Part shown: in pieces, positions 18,354-27,090 of the stretch
Layout of the letters: each line of letters starts with the position of its first letter
Position numbering within the stretch: position 1 is the stretch's first letter
Assembly: GCA_025449735.1 (NCBI GenBank)
Contig: JANWIV010000003.1
Coordinates: 186,001-250,000, forward strand
Source: Candidatus Microgenomates bacterium
GTDB lineage: Bacteria; Patescibacteriota; Microgenomatia; UBA1406; HO2-37-13b
Direction: 5' to 3'
Length of the DNA stretch: 64,000 bases
Translations under genes and position numbers: made by a program
Notes under the pieces: generated by a model
Databases searched by the model: none
What the model saw: only the letters and a program-made list of their open reading frames with translations
Told to the model about the DNA's origin: nothing

Positions 18354-18671
18354 ATGACAATTGAAGCACATAGTTCATATTTGCATAACTCAATCAAAAA
18401 AAAACCAAGAATTATCCCTCCTGAATCTACAGAAATCATCTCAATGACTCGTCATGAATGGTATAAAAGATATAGTCTCGTCATTTTAAATATCATTACT
18501 GATCAGCAAGTTTTAATTAAAACAGTTGAAATAGTTGAGGGTATTCCTTACACCACTGACTGTAGACTATTGACTGAAGAAGAAATTAATGAAAACGGAG
18601 GAATTGTAGGAAATGGCACCCTGCCAACAGAAGAGGTTAGATATAATTTTAAAGCTGATTCTAAAAAATAG
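18354..18671 (+). CDS. Hypothetical protein
   Basis: 105 residues from the ATG at 18354; a GTG 15 bases upstream is possible. The middle (WYKRYSLVILNIITDQQVLIKTVEI) is a beta-rich core. No known motif. It is followed 80 bases later by another small hypothetical gene on the same strand. Confidence 0.4.
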   Translation: MTIEAHSSYLHNSIKKKPRIIPPESTEIISMTRHEWYKRYSLVILNIITDQQVLIKTVEIVEGIPYTTDCRLLTEEEINENGGIVGNGTLPTEEVRYNFKADSKK

Positions 18672-18752
18672 CGAAAACCAAATACCTATAATTGAAATTT
18701 AGGAAACAAAAAATGTTGAAGGTTAATAAAATTAATGTAAAATAGTGTAATA

Positions 18753-19058
18753 ATGAAAGAGTCAAATCAACCACCGATACCTAAAGATTTTGCGACAAAA
18801 CTAGGAGAATATTTTAGTCGAAGAGCAGACGCTCACCCTACTCCCGATGAACCTGTTGAAAAATTTATCGGTCGAACCGAAAGTGGAGCCTATGGTGTTG
18901 GCGCGTTGACACCTCGACAAGTCGCCGAAGAGGTAGTCAATCAAACCCCATGGGGAGTTGAATATACTCGATTTTATTTACAAATATCAGATAACTTAGG
19001 TGACTCAACTGGCGATAGAGTCATATCAGATTTGAATTCAATGTTAGCAGATAACTAA
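18753..19058 (+). CDS. Hypothetical protein
   Basis: 101 residues, soluble, with PEKF/GALTPRQVAEEVVNQT in the middle. A TTGAAG and TAAAAT pair spaced by 16 lies just upstream, with the -10 nine bases before the ATG, so the mRNA would be almost leaderless. I recognise no family. This gene is the last one before the accessory island. Confidence 0.45.
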   Translation: MKESNQPPIPKDFATKLGEYFSRRADAHPTPDEPVEKFIGRTESGAYGVGALTPRQVAEEVVNQTPWGVEYTRFYLQISDNLGDSTGDRVISDLNSMLADN

Positions 19059-19119
19059 GTCTTATACACCTTACTCCTCTATATTTTCAAACCTGCCATG
19101 AGCGAACAAAGTGAGTCGA

Positions 19120-19263
19120 ATGGTTGGCGAAGTTGCCCGTAGGTGGCACCAAATCCTCCCCAGTCTCTTGAATACTTTCGAAAAACTTAAGAAACTCGGC
19201 TTTACCTACTACAACGGCAACGTCTCTGTAATTCTACCAGAAAAGGAGGATAATCATGTTTAA
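19120..19263 (+). CDS. Small open frame overlapping the start of the PLD gene
   Basis: 47 codons, ending FEKLKKLGFTYYNGNVSVIL and a charged tail, in a region that otherwise looks like spacer. Its stop overlaps the PLD-gene start region (ATG at 19256, this TAA at 19261-19263), and the AAAGGAGG ribosome-binding site of the PLD gene lies inside it. It may be the 3' remnant of a gene cut by integration of the island or a translationally coupled leader peptide. Confidence 0.35.
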   Translation: MVGEVARRWHQILPSLLNTFEKLKKLGFTYYNGNVSVILPEKEDNHV

Positions 19264-19735
19264 TTTGCCTCGCCTGTTTGTTCCGTCCTCCGATCTATTG
19301 ACTTCAAAACTGTTTGATGAGAAAACTTTTTATAACGCTTTTATCTATGATGTAGAAAACTGCAATAAAGAAGTTATTATTGAAAGCCCATTTATTACTT
19401 GTTCAAGAATGGAACTTTTTAAACCCGTATTTAAGAAACTCCTAAATAAAGGAGTGGAAATATATTTGATTTCTCGGGATCCAATCGAACATGATGAAAA
19501 TATTCGTCATCAGGCAACAAATGAAATGCTGGAATGCAAGGAAATGGGCATCAATATAATTTTGTTACGAGGTAATCATCATCGAAAGATAGCCATTCTT
19601 GACAAGAAAATATTGTGGGAAGGAAGCCTAAATATTCTTTCTCAAACGTATAGCCAAGAGATTATGAGAAGGATTGAGTCAAAAGAGTTGGTAAAGCAAA
19701 TGTATAATTTCTTGGGCTTGAAAAATGTAATTTGA
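19256..19735 (+). CDS. Single-domain phospholipase D-like (HKD) protein
   Basis: 159 residues with one HKD motif, H109-x-K111-x4-D116 (HRKIAILD), and the following WEGSLNIL segment typical of PLD-superfamily nucleases and DNA-binding PLD domains. A single HKD copy implies a homodimer active site, as in the Nuc/BfiI group. A strong Shine-Dalgarno (AAAGGAGG) sets the ATG. Location at the edge of an accessory island with restriction genes suggests a nuclease role, but helicase-associated PLD domains are also possible. Confidence 0.75.
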   Translation: MFNLPRLFVPSSDLLTSKLFDEKTFYNAFIYDVENCNKEVIIESPFITCSRMELFKPVFKKLLNKGVEIYLISRDPIEHDENIRHQATNEMLECKEMGINIILLRGNHHRKIAILDKKILWEGSLNILSQTYSQEIMRRIESKELVKQMYNFLGLKNVI

Positions 19736-19749
19736 TGTATACTATCCTT

Positions 19750-19962
19750 ATGAGCACAGATAAATATGAAATAAATGAGAAAGATATTGATAGAGTTCTC
19801 AACTTTTTGAAACTTACCGATCCGGAAAATGCAACGCCAGAGATGGCAATCGCTCTTTTGGAGTATTTACAGGAACAAATTCATGATCTTGCACATACGA
19901 ATCCAGAATTACTAGCTGAAATGTACGAAAAATTTAAGAAAGAAAAGAAACCGTTGAATTAA
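19750..19962 (+). CDS. Small acidic helical protein
   Basis: 70 residues starting at ATG 19750 (MSTDKYEINEKD); an upstream in-frame start would overlap the PLD stop. A TATACT box lies six bases before the ATG and there is no Shine-Dalgarno. The sequence (DIDRVLNFLKLTDPENATPEMAIALLEYLQEQIHDLA) is helical and acidic. It is convergent with an XRE regulator, overlapping by four bases. Unknown function. Confidence 0.5.
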   Translation: MSTDKYEINEKDIDRVLNFLKLTDPENATPEMAIALLEYLQEQIHDLAHTNPELLAEMYEKFKKEKKPLN

Positions 19963-20183
19963 ACGGAAAAGATGTCTGTAGATTTCAATCCAAGTGCTTT
20001 TATTAATTTAGTTAATGTTACTCCCGATGGTTTTGCCTTGCCCCTTTCAACTTTTGCATAAAAATTACCGTTGATTCCCGCTTTCTTTGCAAGTTCTTCT
20101 TGCGTAAGGTTTTTTTCAAGCCGCGCAACTTTAATTTTCGCTACTATCTCTAGATTAATTTTTTTATCTTGAGTGGTATTCAT
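19959..20183 (-). CDS. XRE-family helix-turn-helix regulator
   Basis: 74 residues of a Cro/CI-type helix-turn-helix: IKVARLEKNLTQEELAKKAG then INGNFYAKVERGKAKPS. It is little more than the DNA-binding domain, as in phage and restriction-control regulators, and may control the island's restriction genes (inference). The -10 box TATACT (20190-20195) is six bases before the ATG, with a weak -35 sixteen bases further, so its mRNA should be leaderless. Confidence 0.88.
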   Translation of the reverse strand: MNTTQDKKINLEIVAKIKVARLEKNLTQEELAKKAGINGNFYAKVERGKAKPSGVTLTKLIKALGLKSTDIFSV

Positions 20184-20232
20184 ACCAATAGTATATCACT
20201 TCTGAAGGCTACCCCAAGCATACTTTAAGTAA

Positions 20233-22311
20233 CTATAATCCTGGTACCGCAACTGTTGGAATAGGAGTCGGGTTGGCTACTTGAATAGCGGTCGGTGGCA
20301 CAGATGTAATAACAGGGGCTACAGTATCAATAATCGTCGTTGTTGGGGCTACAGGAGCTACTGTCGGTATAGCCGTAATCGGAACTACAGTTGGTGCAAG
20401 CGTCGGTATTGGCTTTGCAGTTGGAAGAGGTACACCAGTTTCTTTACTTATTTCCTCCTGAATTTCTTGCGGTAGTTCCTCAACTAACGGACTAGTTTCA
20501 CCAGTTTCTGCAGCATCAACAATTTCTTCAATAATTTGTTCTTCTTTTGCAGTAATTTCTTCCTGTGTTGGCTCTGTGTCTTGAATAATCTCTTCAACAA
20601 TTGCTTGCGAATCAGAGGCAATTGTCTCTTCTTTGTTTATAATCGTTTCGATCTGCTGCACAACTGTTTCTTGCGTTGGAGTCGTGACACTTTCAATAAT
20701 CTGCTGCACTTCTTGCTCAAGGACTGTTGGATTTTCTGATAGTTCTTCTTCAATTTGTTGTGTTTCTTCTTCTATTTTTTCAGCTACCTTTTGCTCATCT
20801 TGAACGGGAACAGTAATATTCTCTTTTTTGAGTATCTCTTCTGCTTGAGCCTTCGTTGGAAGCCTTTTAAATACTTCCGTTTTTGCTTCGGCAATAAAAC
20901 TATTGTTTATTTTTGTTTGCAGATCAGAAATGACAGCCAGCGCATCAGGAGTTTTGTCCTCACAGCTTTGTAACGACTGATTAAGAAATTCTCCTACACG
21001 AATATCAAGAAGAGATGGATTTGTCGTTGCCTCTGCATAGAATCTCGTTTGGACAAGTGTAGTGGGATTTTTCCCATATGTTTCGCAGATTTGCTCACCT
21101 AAAAGAGATTTTATTGCCTGCAGCCTTTCCAATTGTCCAGTATTTTTGTCATTCGTTAATTGTATTTCTGTATACATCAAGAGACGCATGTCGATTGGAT
21201 AGTTACTAAATAGTGTTTGAACAAATTGTTTTTGAATATCTGCACTATCCAAAACGTTCAAGTGTTTTTTGAAATCTTGTGCAGCCGTATCTTTCAAGGC
21301 TTGAGTTAAAACAGTCATTTCACGAGATGTAAAGCTTTTTGAAAGGACATTGTATGCTTGAAACTCCCGAATAGGATTGCCATGGATGAACGTAATATAT
21401 TGTTCTATTTGTTTAAGTCTTTCAGCTTTAGGAAGTCTTAAGAGTTTTATTTCAAGCTCTTTTTGCATGATAGTTTGTCCAGTCTGGAGCGGTTTTATTT
21501 CGTTACTATCCGCTTTGTTTTCCAAATCGCGAAGTACAGCAATTGTTGCCAGTTGCGTATTATTGCTCCCCACTTGAGAAGCAAGCAGTTGCGATAATTG
21601 TTCTCCAAAAATGACAGGGTCGCGATTTTCTGATACCACAATATGGGCAATACTTGCCAAATGCTTGGTTCTGACTTGTTCAACAGCAAGAAAATCTTGT
21701 TCGCCAAGCCGATCTTCTTGTTTTTGCAGAAGGATTTGATGTTTCAGGTAATATCCGGCAAACTGAAATGCTTCTTGTTGGACTAAATAGCCCTGAATCG
21801 GATCTGTTTTCTTGAGAATATCAAGTGATTGTGCAACAGAATCAAAATCAGTCCCAACGCTATCTAATGTATTGGTTGAAACTTGTATAAGTCGCTCGCG
21901 CCTTATTGTATCTTTTTCATTTGCTGCCTTTTCTACAACTAATAGACTTTCCAGCGTTTTTTCATTGCCATCTTTGAGAAGTTGGTATGTTTTCCCAGCA
22001 GTATCAAACGTGAAAAACATTCGTATCCCTCTTCTCATCGTCTTGAAGAAATACCATGGACTATCAGGTAATATGCCTATGTTTTTAACCGTTGCATAAT
22101 CCTGTGGGTCAAGTTGCGGCTTTAGTGCGGTTATTCGTGGATTTGGTCCATTGAGAAGGATATCGGTCGCCAACCCACTTATGGCTGTTGTGGCGTTCGG
22201 AGATAGATTAAGTGGTTTTTGCTGGGCGTGCGATATTTGAGGAAATAGAAATATGAAAATAATGAGACATAAACACAGTAAAACAACTTTGTTATACACG
22301 ATACTATTCAT
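20233..22311 (-). CDS. Secreted DUF5667 protein with acidic and PT-rich C-terminal regions
   Basis: 692 residues from the ATG at 22311 (an upstream TTG is in frame). An N-terminal signal peptide (about 7-29, ending SHAQQ) is followed by the DUF5667 segment ILPDSPWYFFKTMRRGIRMFF, a family abundant in Patescibacteria. A long helical middle follows. From about residue 510 the protein is a Glu/Gln-rich coiled-coil-like region (EEETQQIEEELSENPTVLEQ), and the last 70 residues are Pro/Thr/Val/Ala-rich. It is probably a surface or wall-spanning protein. The function is unknown. Confidence 0.75.
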   Translation of the reverse strand: MNSIVYNKVVLLCLCLIIFIFLFPQISHAQQKPLNLSPNATTAISGLATDILLNGPNPRITALKPQLDPQDYATVKNIGILPDSPWYFFKTMRRGIRMFFTFDTAGKTYQLLKDGNEKTLESLLVVEKAANEKDTIRRERLIQVSTNTLDSVGTDFDSVAQSLDILKKTDPIQGYLVQQEAFQFAGYYLKHQILLQKQEDRLGEQDFLAVEQVRTKHLASIAHIVVSENRDPVIFGEQLSQLLASQVGSNNTQLATIAVLRDLENKADSNEIKPLQTGQTIMQKELEIKLLRLPKAERLKQIEQYITFIHGNPIREFQAYNVLSKSFTSREMTVLTQALKDTAAQDFKKHLNVLDSADIQKQFVQTLFSNYPIDMRLLMYTEIQLTNDKNTGQLERLQAIKSLLGEQICETYGKNPTTLVQTRFYAEATTNPSLLDIRVGEFLNQSLQSCEDKTPDALAVISDLQTKINNSFIAEAKTEVFKRLPTKAQAEEILKKENITVPVQDEQKVAEKIEEETQQIEEELSENPTVLEQEVQQIIESVTTPTQETVVQQIETIINKEETIASDSQAIVEEIIQDTEPTQEEITAKEEQIIEEIVDAAETGETSPLVEELPQEIQEEISKETGVPLPTAKPIPTLAPTVVPITAIPTVAPVAPTTTIIDTVAPVITSVPPTAIQVANPTPIPTVAVPGL

Positions 22312-22340
22312 AGTACACAATCTGTTACTATTAAACTAGG

Positions 22341-22715
22341 ATGAAGAGAAAAAAGATACGAAAAGGAACGCATGGGGTTGCCGAAAAGCTTAATGTGATG
22401 ATCCCCGGAGGAAATTTGCCGATTGAAATAAAAGTTATTGCTCTTTTTACCGTGACTGGTGGTATGAGTATCATGGGTGGAATTTTTGGGGATGTCATCC
22501 GTCCAAACGGGACACATCTACCAACGTATCTCATCAGGCTTATTGTTGGAATTTCTATGATTGCTGTTGCTTATGGCATCGTGACAAGAAAAAAGTGGAG
22601 TTTATGGTTATATGGTCTTATAGTTGTTGTCGGACTGTATATAAATTTTGTCGCCGCATTAATTCCACTTGCCGCACTTGTGTATTTAATCGTCAAACGG
22701 GATTTGTTCGTTTAG
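22341..22715 (+). CDS. Small membrane protein
   Basis: 124 residues with a basic N-terminus (MKRKKIRKGTHG) and three or four hydrophobic helices (from about residue 35), ending YLIVKRDLFV. It is divergent from the DUF5667 gene with a 29-base shared upstream region. No family is recognised; helix spacing resembles small DoxX- or DUF-type membrane proteins. Confidence 0.5.
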   Translation: MKRKKIRKGTHGVAEKLNVMIPGGNLPIEIKVIALFTVTGGMSIMGGIFGDVIRPNGTHLPTYLIRLIVGISMIAVAYGIVTRKKWSLWLYGLIVVVGLYINFVAALIPLAALVYLIVKRDLFV

Positions 22716-22786
22716 GTTTTTTCTTTGAATCATTCGAACTGCTTTACCGCCTGCCAGCACTTCCTTCGTTTATTAATTTCTTACTA

Positions 22787-25700
22787 TCAGCTTAGCGTTG
22801 AATTTGTAGCATACAGCGCTCTTGCATCTTGATAATGCTCGTACACAAAATTGTAAATCTCAAATCCCTTTAACTCACAGTCTTTTTCAGTATATGTTGG
22901 CTCGGGTAATTTTGTAAAAAGCAGATCAGATATTGCTATTTTTACTCCTGCGCGATTTGTCTCAAAATCTCTCCAGTGTGGTACAAGAAGTGGTTTCAAA
23001 TTTATGAGCAATTCATGCGCAGCTCCTTTTATGTTAGTAACTTCATCTGGGTTTAGATTATCTTTCACTAATAAATCGAAGATCGCCAATTCCTCCTGAC
23101 TTAAACCTTCTTTTACTGCGCGCTGTTCTTCTTCACTTAGGTCTTTTGCTAATTCAACCAAATCATCAAAAAGCTTATCAACATCGTGTGCTCCGCTATT
23201 ATATTCGTGTAACAGTGAAATGAGTCGTTCCATAAATACGACCCGTTTTTTGTTTTTTCTTACCATTTCTTCTATCTTCTTCTCAAGTTCTGCGCTCATT
23301 GCATCAACTTGAATATTTTTATTTTCGAGTCCTGCAAAAAAAGTATGTAATGCATCTGCATCAAGCGTACTTAGATCTTTTACTTTTTTATGCGATGGAA
23401 TAACATATTCACCTGTTTGTATTGACTTATCAAGTAAATCCTCCAAATCTTTCTTAACTTGAGAAACATCAATGCTTTGCGATCCCACATCACGAATCCT
23501 AGAAGCAAGTACACGAATTGCTATGACTTCTTTATAATAATCTTCTGCATTCGGATCCGGTAATACACTTCGATACGCACTTTGCACCTCGCTGGCAAGA
23601 TTTAAAAATTTCTTTTTCTTCTCCTGGTCTTCGATTATGATGTTGACGTATTTCTCTAGTAGCAACAATTTTTGCTCGCTTTGTGCTTGAATTAACGGGT
23701 CAAGACCAATGTGTTGAGTACTCAAAAATTCTTTAACCGCGCGAAGTGATTCTTTCAAATCATTCAAAAGTTCTTCTTTACTTCTAATGATGTCATCTTC
23801 ATCAATCCCGCTTGCTGCATATAATGCCAAAGCCCGCTCAATATTTTTAAATACACCAATATAATCAACAATCAATCCGTTCTTTTTTCCCTCGTCAGCT
23901 ACACGATTTGCACGCGCGATCGTTTGCATCAACGTGTGATTCTTCAACGGCTTATCCAAGTACAGAGTAGAAAGGTTTGGCACATCAAAGCCGGTCATCC
24001 ACATAGCGCACACAAATACAATCCGCAAATTGCTATCTGGTTTTTTAAATTCATCTTCCAAATTCCCATGCAGGATCCGCTCCCGAATTGGTTTGACATC
24101 AATTTCAAATGCTTCCATGTCGGCAATTTCATTTTGGTTATCACCTAAGCTCACCATTGCCGCCATGTCGACATTTTCGTGTTGCTCCAGCTTTGCCAGG
24201 ATCTTTTCATGTTCACGCTCATCTGTGGCACGTGACAGATCCATACGCAATTTGGCAATATATCGATCCCATTCTTTCTTTACTTTGTCATACACTCGAT
24301 ACGTGGTTTTCTTATCAATACAAACAACCATCGCTTTTCCATCATATCCTCGCCCCACATAATGCTCTACAATATCGCGAGCAATCGTATTCAGACGATC
24401 CTCACGGGTCACAATTTCATAAAAATTGGAATATTCTCGTTCAAGTTTTTCTTCTTCATCTTCATCAAGATCATACCGATCCATCAGCTGCCCCAATTGT
24501 TCTTCGAGATTATCATTGACATTTATTAAAAATGGCACACGGTTTTCGTAATACAGTGGCACTGTTGCACCATCGGCTACCGATTGACCAAAGTTGTAGA
24601 CAGAAACGTATTTACCAAACGTCTTTTCTGTCTCGGCTTCGCCATCAGACATGAGTGGTGTACCGGTAAATCCAATAAAAGATGCCTTCGGTAAAGCTTT
24701 GCGCATATTGAGCGCCATGCGGTCATACTGGGTGCGATGCGCCTCATCAGTCATCACGATGATATCTTTGCGGTCTGATATAGCATCCGTAATATCTTGA
24801 AATTTTTGAATTGTTGTAAAGATCTGGCGATGATCTTGAGCCAATAATTCTTTTAGGTGTGTAATCGTCTCCGCATGAACTTCTGTTTCGTGAATAACGC
24901 CAACATTCACAAAGTTTTTATATGCCTGCCCATCCAATTGCGTTCTATCTGTTACGATAACAAACGTAAAATTGCCAGTCAGCTTGCGCAAAACTTTTTG
25001 TGAAAGCCATACCATCGAGTACGATTTGCCCGAGCCTTGCGTATGCCAAAAAACCCCAAGCTTGCCGTCTAAATCTGCTCTATGTAGGACATTCTCATAC
25101 GCCCGATTCACGCCAAGATACTGAAAGTATCGTGGGACAATCTTTTTAGGTACGCTTGACGATTCGTCAAATAAAATATAGTTTTCAAAAATATCAAGCA
25201 GCCGTGTTTTGTCACATATTCCCCGAAGTATTGTTGCGAGGTCTGTCTTTGGTTTTTCCTCCTCGCTCTCGGCTTTTTTCCACTCATTAAAAAATTCATA
25301 CGGCGCAGTCAACGAGCCAAATTTATTTTCGATGCCGTTACTGATAACAATGCCCATGTTGTACCAAAAAAGCTTGGGGATAGTGTCTTTATAATCGCGG
25401 ATATTATCACGGTGCGCGTCAACCAAGCTTTTATGTGAGGCTTTAAGTTCTAATAAAACAAGAGGAATTCCGTTTACAAAAAGTATGACATCGGGTCGAC
25501 GGGTATACATTTCGCCGACTACCCATAACTGGGATACTGCTAAAAAATGATTATTTTCTGCATATTCAAAATCAAAAAATCGAACCCGTTCGGTTTTTAT
25601 TTCACCATTTTCTTGTGCCACATTTACATTCACGCCATCACGCAAAAGTTGGTAAATCTCTTTATTAGCTTTTACTAAAGTCAGATTTGACCGATCGCGA

Positions 25701-25933
25701 GTAATACCATCTACCGCTTGTTCAAGCGCGTCGATTGGCAAAGTGGGGTTGAGTTTTTGAAGTGCAGGTAATAAATATTTCTTTAAAACAACCTCGCCTT
25801 GATGTTCTCGACCAAGTGATAAATCATCTTGATCTTTATAAGCGTTAATATGACACGATTCATCACCCCATATTTCTTTAATGAGTTTAATGACTGTTTG
25901 CTCGACTAGGTTGTCTTCGTTGAATGGGTTCAT
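22787..25933 (-). CDS. hsdR: Type I restriction enzyme R subunit (HsdR)
   Basis: 1048 residues. The N-terminal nuclease has RRPDVILFVNGIPLVLLELKAS (D...ExK of the PD-(D/E)XK fold). The motor domain has Walker A FWHTQGSGKSYSMVW, DEAH box VMTDEAHRTQYD, and SFIGFTGTPL (SAT-like motif), with IARANRV further on. It translocates and cuts unmethylated DNA in complex with HsdM and HsdS. It is the last gene of the island's restriction operon, three bases after the preceding nuclease gene. Length is normal for the family. Confidence 0.96.
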   Translation of the reverse strand: MNPFNEDNLVEQTVIKLIKEIWGDESCHINAYKDQDDLSLGREHQGEVVLKKYLLPALQKLNPTLPIDALEQAVDGITRDRSNLTLVKANKEIYQLLRDGVNVNVAQENGEIKTERVRFFDFEYAENNHFLAVSQLWVVGEMYTRRPDVILFVNGIPLVLLELKASHKSLVDAHRDNIRDYKDTIPKLFWYNMGIVISNGIENKFGSLTAPYEFFNEWKKAESEEEKPKTDLATILRGICDKTRLLDIFENYILFDESSSVPKKIVPRYFQYLGVNRAYENVLHRADLDGKLGVFWHTQGSGKSYSMVWLSQKVLRKLTGNFTFVIVTDRTQLDGQAYKNFVNVGVIHETEVHAETITHLKELLAQDHRQIFTTIQKFQDITDAISDRKDIIVMTDEAHRTQYDRMALNMRKALPKASFIGFTGTPLMSDGEAETEKTFGKYVSVYNFGQSVADGATVPLYYENRVPFLINVNDNLEEQLGQLMDRYDLDEDEEEKLEREYSNFYEIVTREDRLNTIARDIVEHYVGRGYDGKAMVVCIDKKTTYRVYDKVKKEWDRYIAKLRMDLSRATDEREHEKILAKLEQHENVDMAAMVSLGDNQNEIADMEAFEIDVKPIRERILHGNLEDEFKKPDSNLRIVFVCAMWMTGFDVPNLSTLYLDKPLKNHTLMQTIARANRVADEGKKNGLIVDYIGVFKNIERALALYAASGIDEDDIIRSKEELLNDLKESLRAVKEFLSTQHIGLDPLIQAQSEQKLLLLEKYVNIIIEDQEKKKKFLNLASEVQSAYRSVLPDPNAEDYYKEVIAIRVLASRIRDVGSQSIDVSQVKKDLEDLLDKSIQTGEYVIPSHKKVKDLSTLDADALHTFFAGLENKNIQVDAMSAELEKKIEEMVRKNKKRVVFMERLISLLHEYNSGAHDVDKLFDDLVELAKDLSEEEQRAVKEGLSQEELAIFDLLVKDNLNPDEVTNIKGAAHELLINLKPLLVPHWRDFETNRAGVKIAISDLLFTKLPEPTYTEKDCELKGFEIYNFVYEHYQDARALYATNSTLS

Positions 25934-25936
25934 AAA

Positions 25937-27088
25937 TTACTTGTTTAATTTTTTATAATATTCTGAATACCTTTTTTTTACATCATCAATTAGATCAGAG
26001 TACGTCTTAACCTTAAATTGCCCTCCTCGGAATTTAAGTCTCTTTTCCAAATCAATGCTTATCTTTCTTCCAACCAAATAGCCTTCGAATGAATATTTTT
26101 CAGAACTGTTTTGCTCGATTATTAACATATAAGTTTCTAGTTGATCTAAGTCTTTTGTTGTTAGCTCATGTGAAGGTCTTTTTATTTCAACTATGATCAT
26201 CTTATTTCCTACTGTTCCGCATACAAAATCTGGTCTTTTGCTCTTTAAACTTTTGTTTGTTTTTACGATCTGATTGCCGACTATAGTTCTAAGCGTCTCA
26301 TTACTGTGTAATAGCCAGTACCTCTCATCAACAATCCACATTGCATTTTCTAGAATTCTATGGACTGATCCATCCCCTCGTATTTCGTAAGTCTTATCAT
26401 CCATAATAGCTTTACTGAAAATTCCTATCGTGTCTAGCCTATATTTTACTTCTGAAGAAATCGCTGTAATTTGTCTCAATGTCCACTGCCTCAATAGTTC
26501 GGTCAAATCTTCAATTGCCCGCTTACCTTGTTTGGGCAATTGTTCTATTAGTTTTTTTGTGGCATTAACAAAACTGTCATCTGCATTCTGTAACGCTTTT
26601 AATAATGACCCAATTGCATCAGATATTCGTAATATATCTTTTTCATCTGCACTACTAAAATCAATGTTATTAATAATTTCATTGACAAATTCTGGGTGAT
26701 TTTCTGAAAGGGTTTTTGCATTTTCTTTATATTTTTCTTTCTCGAGTATACTAAGAATTTCTTTTTTCGTTTTCCACCCAAGAAAAGGACCTAAATCTTC
26801 TTCTATAATTCCTTTAATTTTATTCCACTCTTCCTGATTGTTAATGTGAACTGTTGAATGATCACCAGGCCACCACTTATAAAGGGTTATTCTTGTGTGC
26901 GGCTTATCATTTGACCTATATTCTTTAGCAATTTCTGTGACCTGAACAGAAAATTGTCTATTGACTTTGGCTATTTTTTTAACATATTCCGGAGCAAATT
27001 TTGCTGAACCACATGAGCATTCAACCGTAGTAATTGGATTCTGTTTTAAACACTTCTGGCACAATTTGTATTCTTTCTTAGCTTCCAT
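25937..27088 (-). CDS. Zinc-ribbon plus Shedu-like PD-(D/E)XK nuclease
   Basis: 383 residues. The start is a CxxC...CxC cluster (C10, C13, C24, C26) like a zinc ribbon. The C-terminal domain has E247 (RILENAMWIVDERYW), D287 (KRPDFVCG) and E301-x-K303 (IIVEIKRP), the layout of the Shedu SduA (DUF4263) nuclease fold. Shedu is a single-protein antiphage defence. The gene is wedged between hsdS and hsdR with two- and three-base gaps, so it is co-expressed with a type I restriction system. The middle region (about 90-230) is helical and unrecognised. The assignment is motif-based. Confidence 0.65.
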   Translation of the reverse strand: MEAKKEYKLCQKCLKQNPITTVECSCGSAKFAPEYVKKIAKVNRQFSVQVTEIAKEYRSNDKPHTRITLYKWWPGDHSTVHINNQEEWNKIKGIIEEDLGPFLGWKTKKEILSILEKEKYKENAKTLSENHPEFVNEIINNIDFSSADEKDILRISDAIGSLLKALQNADDSFVNATKKLIEQLPKQGKRAIEDLTELLRQWTLRQITAISSEVKYRLDTIGIFSKAIMDDKTYEIRGDGSVHRILENAMWIVDERYWLLHSNETLRTIVGNQIVKTNKSLKSKRPDFVCGTVGNKMIIVEIKRPSHELTTKDLDQLETYMLIIEQNSSEKYSFEGYLVGRKISIDLEKRLKFRGGQFKVKTYSDLIDDVKKRYSEYYKKLNK

Positions 27089-27090
27089 AT

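Noticed and set aside
18672-19255. Left attachment site as a direct repeat of the tRNA-Gln 3' end
   Set aside because: No matching segment could be seen by eye; serine integrases may use only a two-base core.
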